Origin: Scilla litardierei
Taxonomy: Eukaryota; Streptophyta; Magnoliopsida; Asparagales; Asparagaceae
Length of the DNA stretch: 64,000 bases
Assembly (NCBI GenBank): GCA_030789695.1
Contig: CM061139.1
Coordinates: 496,001 to 560,000, forward strand
Reading direction: 5' to 3'
Shown here: positions 10,613 through 21,128 of the stretch, piece by piece
Layout of the letters: the number at the start of each line of letters is the position of its first letter
Position numbering within the stretch: position 1 is the first letter of the stretch
Translations under genes and position numbers: made by a program
The notes under the pieces: generated by a model
Database searches by the model: none
The model's input: the letters and a program-made list of their open reading frames with translations, nothing else
What the model was told of the DNA's origin: nothing

Positions 10613-10903
10613 ACTTTTCTCCTTCTTCTCGCTTCCTCTTCGTTTCCTTCGCCTTTCTTCTTCTTCTACTCATCCTCCAGCGCCGTTAGCTCTCTGATAT
10701 CATCGTAAATGACGCTCTGGTATGCGTGTAAGCACTCGTGGCTCCAAATTGCTCCCAATCACACCATATTTCCTGAAATCATACGAAACAAAGAAATAGT
10801 GAAATATATAGTAAAAACATCGTATAATCGTTAAAATCGTGATATGAGCAATCGTTATGGGATGAAAAAATGCAGAAATAAAGTGTAAAATATGAGCCTA
10901 TCA

Positions 10904-10978
10904 GTTGTTTTCACTGGTAAACTGTAAGATCTGTGAATGTATCAAATAAGTAATGGCCCCCTCGAGCGGTTCGTTATA
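10904..10978 (+). repeat. 3' tip of the Tekay-like 5' LTR
   Basis: Seventy-five bases matching 31532-31607 with few differences, ending TTCGTTATA where the 3' LTR ends ATTGTTACA. The rest of this LTR was separated by the Athila-like insertion at 10903 and is not found further left. Confidence 0.78.
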
Positions 10979-11102
10979 AGTTTGGTGGCCCACGCAGGTC
11001 CACGTAAAATACCTCGTGAACAATATAGTAAGATCAGGATGTACAACATAAAATACTCAATAAAGCTAACATTGTTTATATGTATGCACGACATCACCAA
11101 CA

Positions 11103-11546
11103 ATGGATGGAAACACTTCTGTGAGTTCAAATGGAGCTGATGTGTCCGGAGCTAGCAATCAAAGCAACCCCAAAAACAGACCACCTCCTTCGGTGCACCA
11201 AATATCTGACGTTGCACTGCGAGAACTTGTTCAAGCCTTACGAGGGGAACATAAGCGTGAAGGAGGAGTGCAACAATTTAGGTCGCTCTGCCCAAAGCCT
11301 TGGAATGGTTTGGACGGTCCTCTGAAGGCTGAAGAATGGTTACGAAGCATCGAGGATGATTTGAGAGCAGCCTATATCATGGAAGTTGCATGGGTGGACA
11401 CAGCTACAACTGACTGATGGTGCCCAAATTTGTTGGAAATCAGCTAAAAGTCGTCTACAACAACCAATTGATTGGGCTACATTTACCGACCACTTCAAAA
11501 CCCAGTACTTTTTACCCGAGGCATAAATGGAACTGCATTCCCAGTT
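11103..11546 (+). pseudogene. chromovirus gag, N-terminal part
   Basis: Starts at the ATG at 11103, about 125 bp after the LTR tip. Ser/Asn-rich N-terminus, then ALRELVQALRGE and the gag core: FRSLCPKPWNGLDGPLKAEE, WLRSIEDDLRAAYI. A stop at 11415-11417 and a frameshift follow. Beyond it the domain continues as QICWKSAKSRL, DWATFTDHFKTQYF and LHSQFV up to the solo LTR at 11547. Capsid protein of a Ty3/gypsy chromovirus; non-functional because of stops and the insertion. Confidence 0.85.
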
Positions 11547-14511
11547 TGTACTGACCCCAAAATTCATATACGTATATTAATACATACTCTTGGGCGTATA
11601 TATGTGCGTATAAATTTTTGGGAGTCTTTGTGTATTTTCTTTAATTTTGTCAAGCTGAAATTATTTTTAAAATAATTTTGAATGATGTAAGATTTTATTA
11701 AATAAAATATATAGTTGGAATACTAGTGCTTTGATGAGTATTAAGTATTGTATGTGTATTAAGTGGGTATAGTTATTTTCTAAAAACTAAAAATCCTAGA
11801 TTTTTCCTTAAGGGTCACCTCCACCTTTTGATGTGTCAAGAGCTCATTAACCCTTACCTAACCCAAGGCTTGGTGGCATGTTTAGAGGGTTTTTGGGAGA
11901 TGAGGTGGCCAACTCTAGGAATAAAAAAATAAAAACAAAAATGAAAAAAGAAACCAAAAATCCAAAAGATTTCCCTCATTTTATCATCTCACCCTCCCCA
12001 CTCCTCATGGTGTAGGCCGAAATTTTCCTCCCCCTTAGACTTCAAGGAGGTTGAGCACCCATAGGGCCACTCCACCCTCACTCTGTACACCCCCGTAGCA
12101 TACCTTTCTTCTCTTGACTGTTGTTGCTCATTCTAGGAGCTTTGGAAGAGTAGAGTAAGATTAAGGAGGAGCTCAAGTTCTTCAAGGAGAAGAAGGGCCA
12201 AAGCGTGATAAGAAGGACTTGAGCAAGGTAGGAATTTTTAATATCCTAATAGGATTCATTTTAAGAATTGTATAGGATTTTCTAATAACTTAGTTAGTGT
12301 TAGAATTCGATTTGAAGTAAGATAAATAGTAAAAGAATTATTTTCTTAACATTCTTGTTGGAAAAGAAAAATATATAGCAATGAAAACTCTTGATTATAA
12401 GAATCGTGTAATTTAGCAAGAATGTCCATGTGGTAGTCTAAGTTGCTATTATCTTATTTTTCATGCTAAACAAGCCATGTCACATAGATTAATTAAGTTG
12501 TAAATCATATGTTGTTAATAATTCAGTAGGCTGTTTTTCTGATTCAGTTTTGCGGCAACTTCAGTTGCTTATATATGTTACTATAGTGCATTAGAAATTA
12601 TAAAAAATAATATTTGGAAAGCTTAACTTCTGTGCTACAACTTTCACACACTTCACAAATTATGCCTACAGTAGGTTGAAATAGTTCAAATAACAGAAAT
12701 ATATTAGTTCTGGCAGAATCTGCATCATGCACGGTGTAGCACTTTTCTGATGCTATAGACACTCAAATTGTGCAAAATTAGACATTTTGAATATCTACAC
12801 TTCAATAACTATTAGGATGAAAAAATCAAAATCAGTCTACAATAGGGAGAAATTCGTTGATTAAGTTGTGACATATTTTTTAAATTTACTCAGATTTACC
12901 ATGACTTAGTGCACATGCCACTATAATTAGCACACACCTCCTAAATTTTTTATATTTGATATCTGAACCTGTAACTAGTATATCTACAACTTTTATTTAC
13001 AAAGTTGTGTCAAATTCATATTAGAAATAGCTGATATCTGTTAATGTTTAGGACTGTTGTAGATTTCCAGCAAGCTGAATTGTTTAAGTGATATTTTGAA
13101 CTATGCTTTGGTGTTAATCTCATTTTCAATATTAATACTTAATGTTAGTATGATATTTGTTAGCATGTCAATTTTGAATAGAGGTTGTTATGGACATGCC
13201 ATACTCCTTGATGTGTAACGTATTTAGTACCATGCTCTTGTTTTCAAGTATTAATGGCAAGAATGTTATGTTTCATATGAAGAATGATGGAATCATGTGT
13301 TAAATGCGTAACTGGAAACATGTGATGTTATAATGAATTGTTGATGCGATGTTCGTGGTTAATCCCGACATCGGCGTAATTATGAAAGAAATGAAAATTT
13401 GTGAATGCGGTAATAGAGATCGCCAAATGAAAATAATGAGAAATTGATTCATAAACTGAGAATGATGCAGAGTGTTTAAGTTTGGAGTGCTCGATCCATT
13501 CTAAAATCGGTGAGACTCCAGATGCATGTTTGGGGAAAACACATGTAAATTATAGGAGATAAGGAGCGGATAGATGATAGATTTCTCACTCGCCTTGTCA
13601 CTCCCGTGAGGGGGAGTTGACTAGAGTTAGAGAGGCTGGTGGTGTACTCGTGATGCACCATGACGATAATTGATGGTTTTCTCCGTTTATCCCATGAAAA
13701 ATCGAGTCACTCCTGTACCTTTCCCCGTTCAGGTAGGGAGTTACGAGAGGCCCCTCCAATGCCCGTGTCGCTGGTTGAGGTACCACTTTTCATCCACCCT
13801 GAGTGAAGTCCGGCTCCTTAGCATCTTATGATTTACTCGAGTTTATAAACATTAACTAAACATCTAAACTTTAACTAATTATGATTATGTACTTTCCGTT
13901 CTCAGTTACTTTTTACTTCCAGCACTTGTATGTTTTGTTTATTTAAATTCTGTATTGGTTCTGTGGTTGTTGTGTCACCAGTAGGTAAATGATTAGTTAG
14001 AAGGACCAGTTCTAAAACTAGATCCTAATAGCAATGTTAGGAGTTCCTACTGGGTCACACGTTGACGTGCCCCCTTTATGGTTTTCAAGAGTAGGACCAG
14101 ACCAGTAGCCTGGGCAGGTCCCGCCACCAGAGGTTGTTCCCAGTTCAAATGTAGAGCCTGTGGGCGACTTCGTCCAGTTGGACCTCCTTGGGGTAGATTA
14201 GTGGGTGCGTTGTACTGGGTGTGGATACCTTTTTGTACTTTTTGGGTTGGGGTTTTTCTTTTGTTGTACCCTTACTTTTGTACCCACCCCCATTATACAG
14301 ATGGTATATGTAAATCATTGTATTAATAAAATGAATGTACTTTTGTTTAGTGCTCTGTGTTATTTCTATGATGGAACTTTATTTGTACTTCCCAGCACAT
14401 GTGCAGTGGCCTGCAGGTTTTATTTGTATTTTCCTTCGTAACACTCGCTACTCTGGGATCACCTAGGACTGATTCATACTTCCCGGGTATCCAGGGGAGC
14501 GAGGCGTTACA
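11547..14511 (+). mobile_element. solo LTR of a Tekay-like chromovirus (2965 bp)
   Basis: Begins TGTACTGACCCCAAAATTC and ends GCGTTACA, with TGTA/TACA termini. Flanks are cagtt (11542-11546) and caatt (14512-14516), a 5-bp duplication with one change. Gag reads LHSQFV up to the left edge and QFVSLKQDSI from the right edge, so it splits gag precisely. There is no internal coding domain. LTRs near 3 kb are normal for this lineage. Homologous LTR-LTR recombination explains the solo state. Confidence 0.83.
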
Positions 14512-15213
14512 CAATTCGTCAGCTTGAAGCAGGATTCCATAACAGTAGAACAATATGCGGCTAAATTCACCATGCTTAGCCGATTCACCCCAGGCATGGT
14601 AGACACCGATTCACCCCAGGCATGGTAGACACCCCTTTGGCTCAAGCACAACGTTTTAATCAAGGTCTAAACATTGAAATTTGATGGAACTTAGTTGGAC
14701 ACAAACTAAATACACATACTAAAGTCCTAGCTGCAGCTCGTGAGCATGAATTTAACGAAAGAGAAGCTAAAGGAGGGATGTCCATAGCCACCCCTCGTAG
14801 AAGGCCGCCACCTCCAACGACTACTGCATGACCCAACCATCGACCCCCATCTAATCAAATGCATCGTCCAGTCTAGCAGACTCAATTCAAAAGGAATGCA
14901 CCACCACCACCATGTCCAGTGTGTCACCACAATGGTAGGCTTAGACATATAAAATTAGAGTTCCAATGGTACATGAATCTCTTCTTGGTTTACGGGTCAA
15001 AGGATCACCTTGCGAGGGATTGCCCAGATGCAGGAGTGCAAGCTGCGACCACTGCCCCAACTACTGCCCCCGTTGGAGACGCTTCTCAATGACCACCACT
15101 ACCTCTGCGACAAAAGGTATTCCTGAGGGTGCAACAACAGGCTCCAACACCGAGACGACAAGCCTACACAATGATCGCAGAAGAGGCCGAAGCCATCAGC
15201 TAAGCGATTAGAG
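14512..15213 (+). pseudogene. chromovirus gag, C-terminal part with zinc knuckles
   Basis: Resumes the interrupted gag: QFVSLKQDSITVEQYAAKF, MLSRFTPGMV, then basic linker codons and two degenerate zinc-knuckle cores, CPVCHHNGRLRHI near 14912-14950 and YGSKDHLARDCPDAG near 14990-15033. A 24-bp direct repeat (gattcaccccaggcatggtagaca, 14581-14628) is a local duplication not expected in the protein. Several frame changes. The nucleocapsid part of gag binds element RNA. Confidence 0.78.
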
Positions 15214-15540
15214 GTATGAGTTATCGCTTTCAATATTAGTAATCAATGGTTTAGACGTAGCTCTTGCAACATTAGGTAGCTGGTAGACCCATCCTTACTT
15301 TATCTGACTCATTAGCTACACATTTCCTCCTGGCAAAGCATTTCGTTGACAACCATGATGTCCCCTCTGAACCCCTGACCTCTTCTTGAAATGTCAATAT
15401 GACCGACGATACGGTACGGAAGACTATCGGGTATATTCAATGCACTGTGGTGATCTGTAAACGGAGCTATCTGCCAACATCATAGCAATCTAAATGTGAA
15501 GATTCGACGCTATTTTTTTGGATCGGATTAATTAAAGATA
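15214..15540 (+). pseudogene. chromovirus aspartic protease remnant
   Basis: LLINGLDVALATL is followed by GSW-stop-THPYFI where a Ty3/gypsy protease has LDSGATHSFI. Downstream residues resemble the domain up to about 15480, with stops. RT, RNase H, integrase and chromodomain are absent, so a deletion lies between here and the polypurine tract. Confidence 0.65.
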
Positions 15541-15903
15541 TTTCATGCCATCAATGACTGCCATCAAAGTATCATAGTATGCGAGATATCCAATCATCTT
15601 AAGTTCAAGTGAGTCTAGATATACTTAATAGGGCGAGTTAGTACTTAGTTGTGTAAGCTTTCCCGATAAGTGAGGTATATCGATTCTATTACTTTCTTCG
15701 TTTCAAAATATGATCATCATCTCTTGTTTTCTAGATGCTATGTTGTCACATTATATTTCATGCTTTTACCACTTCTTTTAGTAGATCACTATCTCCATTA
15801 AGCCTCCTGTATCATCATTTATTTGCTTAATCTTCTTAATAACAGCAATTATTTGTGAGTTTCGAGAAATTTCAAGGACGGAATTTTTGTAAGGATAGTA
15901 GAA
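15541..15903 (+). other. 3' internal end of the Tekay-like element with polypurine tract
   Basis: No coding. Bases 15861-15903 read tttcaaggacggaat, then ttttgtaaggatagtagaa, directly before TGTAACGG. This matches the Tekay-type 3' end ('gaggacgaa..tttttaaggagggtagaatgtaac') in degenerate form. It identifies 15904 as the start of the 3' LTR, as opposed to a separate solo LTR. Confidence 0.72.
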
Positions 15904-18198
15904 TGTAACGGCCTGATTTTGTCGTGCACGTAAATTTGTATTCGAAATGATTTCAAAAAGTTCAAAAATGAGTAAACGATTTTTTTCTATTTTTTCGTAA
16001 CTCAAATCTAAAAATAGATCTCATTTTCATGACCCTAGAGATGATACGAACCCGTGATTTTTTTCGTAATTTTTCGGAGTCATGCGTGAAAATTCATATT
16101 TTTATATTAAAATAATAAGATAATAATACTATTTTACTAATTACCATTACTAATTATGTTTTAATGTTTTACAATTACCGAATTACCCACCTAAACGCCC
16201 AGATTAGCAGCCCATAATGAAATTGTTGAAATTATTTCCTCACTCAGTCAAACCCCCCACCCACTTAATTAAATACCCTATTAATGCTAATACATGCATC
16301 TAATCCTATATAAATATACCACTAATACCCTTTTTCTCCACTAATCACCATTTCAAAAAAACCCCACGCAGCAGCTCAAAGCCCTGTATCTCTCATCTGC
16401 CCGCCCTCTGTAGGAGCTCTGACGAGCCCCACCGCCGCCTGTGTCGACCGTCGCCCGCGGCTACGTCGTCGCCGCCCTCCTCTGGACCACCTTCCACCGT
16501 CCCTGGCGACCAGCAGCTGCCCCGTAACTCCCCAGCTATCGTTCCTTGTACCCCTCTTCCCTTCCGTCGCCAGACGTCGCTGTCGCCACTGTGCCTGACG
16601 CCACCGCCTACAGGGCCGACCACTGCCGTCTACGACGACCCGCCGTTGCTCCGCCGTCGACGAAAACACCCCAGCCCCCATGCTTGCGTAAGGAAGAGAA
16701 GAAGAGGTATATTATACGTATTTGTATACGTATATACGGATGTACGTGTATATATTTAGATATAATATATGGGTTTATTAGTTTAAAAATCATATTAACT
16801 AATATAAACATCAGATTCGAAAAATTCTGCGTGTTACCACGAACGCGTAGATGTTGAAATCATCCCAATCAGAATCTTATTTTTTTTAAAATGAATTTTC
16901 AAAGTTATAAGTAATTAATTCTAATTTGCTTTTAAAATATGTATATCCTTATACTATGCGTATTTTTCAAATACAAAAATACATTTGTATTCTACTAGTT
17001 GAGAGTAACATTTTGGCATATCATATGAAAATTTCTGACGAGTATATTTTTCTAAATAAAACATTAAACGTTTACGAAGGTTATTTTATAATTTAGAAAA
17101 TTCGTTTTAAATTCATTTTAAATCTGGAAAAATTATTTTAAGGGTTTAAAATTATAAAAAATACTTGGTAGGTTTAGAAAATTATTTTCTTCCTAGATAA
17201 AATTATATTTCACACATCTGTCATATCTAAAAATAATTAGTAAGCATTTTGACCGATTTTAAGCTATAATAAAAATAAAACGTTAAGATAAATAAATAGA
17301 AAATAGTGTAACCTTTAACGGGTGATCTCTTATGTTTGCAGGTATCATTTCTCATGCACGAACACCCTTGGAAGCACTATCTCCAGTCTCGGCTTACTAC
17401 GACGATCTTCAAACCCGTAAGTCACCCTAATTCTAGTTTGAATAGTGTACTAGTGTGAACCTAGGATATCACATGAACATAGCATAGAGATAACTATCTT
17501 GTACATACGCCTTGCTAAATAGAGACCTAATTAAATAGGGAACTACTCAACTACAGAACTACTATTGACTGCAACGTATGACATTGCCAACGTAGAGACC
17601 TAAATATACAGGGAACTACTCAACTGCATATTAATTATTTTACCATAATCGATGGAGCAAAAGTTGATAATCGGTGTTCTTGATATTGGACTCCGAGCCG
17701 GTGTCTAGGATCGTTTATGTCCATGTCTGGATCACCATACGGGGATAGTGATCCTCCTTTGCCAAACCTGACTGGCATGTTCGTGTGGATCAAACTAGAA
17801 TTTCAATTATCATCAGTTTGCAAACATTGATTATATGAACCTTAAAATGAGTTACTTCGACTACTTACATGCATCTCTCCACTATTCTTATTGCACGTAA
17901 ACTCATACTCACTAGGTTGACATACTTATCCTGTACATCTAGGTCTGCCATGATATTACACCTGACACCTACATGAAATATTGATACACTTGTTGTACGA
18001 CTGCTCACGTTTAAATATTCACATCACCTGATGCATATCATATACTATTCATTCATTGCTATTGAAGTTTCATGCTGAATTATCACATGAAATGTTGTAT
18101 AAAATGACGTGTTGGAATAATGTGACTGATTGACATACCGTGTTGGAACATAATGCTGGACTACCCTATTGAAATTGAATCCTTAAAATAGTTGACAC
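15904..18198 (+). repeat. Tekay-like 3' LTR, left portion
   Basis: Starts TGTAACGGCCTGATTTTGT. Contains a TATA box at 16307 and a G/C-rich stretch at 16400-16680 whose open frames on both strands are composition artefacts. Broken at 18198 by the copia; its last five bases (gacac, 18194-18198) are the duplicated target site. Continues at 30746. Total LTR length without the insertion is about 3.16 kb. Confidence 0.8.
16307..16316 (+). promoter_or_regulatory. TATA box of the Tekay-like LTR
   Basis: TATATAAATA about 400 bp into the LTR, followed by a pyrimidine-rich start region (ccctttttctccac). Confidence 0.5.
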
Positions 18199-18950
18199 TG
18201 TAATGCCCTACAAGCTACTGCACAAGTACTAGAGGGGGGGTGAATAGTACTTTAAAATAACAAGGAGTGTAATTCCAAATTAAATTGCAAACAACTACCA
18301 AATCAATTTGCGGAAGCTTAAATTGAATGACAACAACAAAATTAACAATGCAAACAAATGATGTTAATGGGTTCGGATCCACCCAAGTCTCCCCGACTTG
18401 TTCCCGGTGATCCTACGTCCCAACCACCCGGATCCCCTCCGGATACTTGAGTTAGAAACCCTAACTCAAGATTTCCACTATGAATATCTTGTGAAAAACC
18501 TTCACAAGATCAAATCATACAACAACGGCAATAGTGAATCCCACAACCCGGGATCACAACCTTCTCTCACAACCGAGAGAATCAACAAGCAATATAAATG
18601 AGTTTATATTGAAGTAAACAAACTTACCACAAAATCCTATACCTTGAGTTTTTCTTACCCAATAGGTGAAAGGAAGGATTTGAGGAAGATGAAGTCACCA
18701 AGACCTAGCACCAAGGAAATGACCAGCAATAGGTGCCTAGGGATGATTTGGAGACTTGGATCAAGCAATAGCTTGAAGAGCTCACCAAGAACAAGCATCT
18801 CTCAAGATGAATTCTAGATCTAGAAATGAGAGAGAATGTGTTTCTTGTGAGGAAGAGAGCTTTAGATTTGAGTGAGAATAGCTATCTCTTTTGATCTCAA
18901 TGAATCTCTGAATGGAAGCTCTAACCTAGATAGAAATGACCTAGGTTCGT

Positions 18951-18960
18951 ATTTATAGGG
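18951..18960 (-). promoter_or_regulatory. TATA box in SIRE-like 3' LTR
   Basis: CCCTATAAAT on the minus strand, about 50 bp downstream of the hairpin array in transcription direction. Identical at 29741-29750 and similar (CTATAAATAC) at 53521-53530. Confidence 0.6.
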
Positions 18961-19011
18961 TCCCATAAAAACAACTTAGGTCATTCTCCAACGGATAGAA
19001 ATCTGGGAGAA

Positions 19012-19552
19012 TTAGTCGGTCAAAGAACAATCACTGACCGACTAGTTCATCAACTAGTCGGTCAGTCAAACAGCATGGACCGACTAAAAGAGGAACTGAG
19101 AAGAGATAGAATTTCAGACCTAGAAATCTAGTCGGTCCAAGAAGACTTTCTGACCGACTAGTTTCACAACTAGTCGGTCAGTCAGTGAACGTAGACCGAC
19201 TAAGAGGCAAAATGAAATAGTCTGAATACAAATTGACTTAGTCGGTCCAAGAACAAAAGTTGACCGACTAGATTGTCAACTAGTCGGTCACCAAACGTTC
19301 TTAGACCGACTAACGATAAACAGTAGCTTAGGAGAAATTTAGCATGAACAGTAAGTCACAACTAGTCGGTCAAAGAAGCATCACTGACCGACTAGTTCAC
19401 AAACTAGTCGGTCGGTGAGTCAACGTAGACCGACTAACTGTAAACAGTAAAGTCCAAGAAATTAAGGAATCAAACTAGTCGGTCCAAGAAGAGTTGCTGA
19501 CCGACTAGATCACCATCTAGTCGGTCAGTACTTCTTCTTGTACCAACTAACA
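19012..19552. repeat. array of five ~72-nt imperfect palindromes (AGTCGGTC/GACCGACT)
   Basis: Each unit has four copies of an 8-10 bp motif in alternating orientation: AGTCGGTC, spacer, GACCGACTAG, short loop, CTAGTCGGTC, spacer, GACCGACTAA. The central pair gives up to a 12-bp stem (GACCGACTAGTT / AACTAGTCGGTC) with a 4-nt loop. Five units begin near 19012, 19128, 19239, 19361 and 19474. The last motif of unit five is degenerate (accaactaa). Confidence 0.93.
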
Positions 19553-19951
19553 TGCACAAACAAGTCCGAATCGAAGCGCGACGCTTCGAGGAAGTTAGAA
19601 TGAACTTGTACTAAGATCCTAGAGCTACGATATGAGCGTTATGAAGTTAGAAATGTAAGATATACTCAAGGCTTAACATTCTATATATCGAAGCTAAAAA
19701 GACTATAAATAAAACCTTAATAAACGGTCTTCGAGAGCTTCGATTGATTCTTCATAACTTCCAAAACGGCGCAAGAGCTTCAACGAAGCTTTGGGCATGA
19801 ATACGAGCTTTGGGAAGTGTTGAGATGTCGCTTTGAATGTTCTCGTGAATTTGGCGACGATCTCCAATACTACGCTCACAAATTGTTAGTTCATGGATTA
19901 TTTATGTTTGCTCATCATCAAAACCAAATCCGGGGAGTCCAATATTCAACA

Positions 19952-20945
19952 TTCTCCCCCTTTTTGGTGATGACAAACCAACATAAATAATAATCAAAAA
20001 TAATGATTCAAATGTAAAATACTTACTCCCACTGCATTGATGACACGTTAATTCCAAAATGAATATATATGAATTGCATCAAGCAGACGAGTAAGATAAA
20101 TAAAGAGAATCGATTTTTGAAATATCGGATTTTGAAAATCCTTATATATATCTTAACTCCCCCTGAATCTAACATATCAAACTAGATTCTTGGAAATTGA
20201 GTTAAATTTTCATTTGCGCTATTTATTATCATTATCTCTCCCCCTTTGGCATTATCCCAAAAATGGGGGGCTTACAACGACAACAACTAGGAAATGGAAA
20301 ATCCAACATCGAGAGTCGTAGACAATGACGATGGACCTATTTGACACCAAGGTAAAAATGATGAAATCAAATCAAGGTGTGCCAAATTGTCCATTATCAA
20401 AAAGCGATAATCAAAATCATCAAAAATATATTTGGTAATTTTTTTATTTATTGAATAATGAAACATACCCTCCAATATTCAATATTCTTGGTTAAATTTG
20501 TGCATGGAAAACAATTCTATACAAATATAGAAATATAATCTATTTAACCAAGTTTTTCAATCGTCGAGCGACGATTTTACATAGCATGGACATTGAATGA
20601 GAATTAATGTGCACGAGGAAGTAAATATCACAACATGAACAACGATGTATATATAGATAGAAACATCAAGAGTACATCCCAAAAAGAGATCGATACAACA
20701 AATGCAACATACCCATCAAAAAGAAATACATCATATATCATTGATACAACATCATCATGAGAACATCATCATCAACATCATCAACGACCAACAAAAAAAA
20801 AAATACAACACATCAAAATATCCAACACCGACATCCAGAAAACTCAAAAATACATCAAATCAACCCTCAATCTCCATCCTAACCCAAAATACTCTCAAAA
20901 AGATATGTCATCCAAAGAGTAGTGGAGAGTCCTCGGAACAAACGA
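19952..20945 (-). other. 3' noncoding region with polypurine tracts of the SIRE-like element
   Basis: AT-rich, no coding. The minus strand carries AAAAAGGGGGAGAA at 19965-19952 directly before the 3' LTR (the working polypurine tract). Further tracts of the same form lie at about 20155-20165 (CAGGGGGAGTTA) and 20235-20247 (CCAAAGGGGGAGAG). Repeated G-rich tracts near the 3' end are usual in this lineage. Nothing else is recognised. Confidence 0.75.
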
Positions 20946-21128
20946 TCATGAGGAAGTGGCTGGATCTGCAGTCTCCGTGGGTCCAGTCGACGGAGTGGAC
21001 TCAGGCTCTGCAGGGAGGAGAGGTGTCTCAACAGACGGGATCATCGGGGTAGGAGTGGAAACAACTGGCGCAACAGCAGGGGTCGCAACAGCAGGGGTCT
21101 CAACAGCAGCAGGTGAGACAGGAGCAGG

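Larger units (their letters stand above)
6551..10903 (-). mobile_element. Athila-like Ty3/gypsy element, truncated (LTR, gag, protease)
   Basis: Read on the minus strand: LTR 10903-9184, tRNA-Asp-type primer site 9178-9161, gag from 9057, proline-rich gag C-terminus, and aspartic protease ending about 6569 in the TA-rich tract. Reverse transcriptase, RNase H, integrase and the second LTR are missing. The left end is lost in low-complexity DNA, suggesting deletion there. Gag and protease resemble the Athila lineage (KALVDLGAS-type protease, SLYEAWEYFKDL gag core). The LTR begins TGATAGGCTC and sits inside the 5' LTR of the Tekay-like element to the right. Confidence 0.85.
9184..10903 (-). repeat. 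5' LTR of the Athila-like element (1720 bp)
   Basis: On the minus strand it starts TGATAGGCTCATATTTTACA at 10903 and ends GGGACGACCA at 9184, directly before the primer site. The start resembles TGATATGCTCCTATTTTACA of the LTRs at 32556 and 42967, so the families are related. It contains a palindromic motif array (10257-10612) upstream of a TATA box. The partner LTR is not in the window. Confidence 0.85.
18199..19951 (-). repeat. 3' LTR of the SIRE-like element
   Basis: Plus-strand start TGTAATGCCCTACAAGC, end CAATATTCAACA; on the element strand it begins TGTTGAATATTGG. U3 holds the AGTCGGTC array (19012-19552), followed in transcription direction by a TATA box at 18960-18951. A 67-codon frame at 18398-18601 is present in both LTRs but follows LTR identity and is not taken as a gene. 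Confidence 0.95.

Noticed and set aside
16376..16681. Arg/Gly-rich open frames on the minus strand
   Set aside because: Composition artefact of a G/C-rich part of the Tekay-like LTR, open on several frames at once.
18398..18601. 67-codon frame, repeated exactly at 29188-29391
   Set aside because: Identical only because both lie in the two LTRs of one young copia; no domain, and the diverged LTR at 52787 does not keep it.
19012..19552. Regularly repeated palindromes that could suggest a CRISPR array
   Set aside because: Motifs alternate in orientation, spacing is irregular, the location is a plant LTR, and no cas genes exist.
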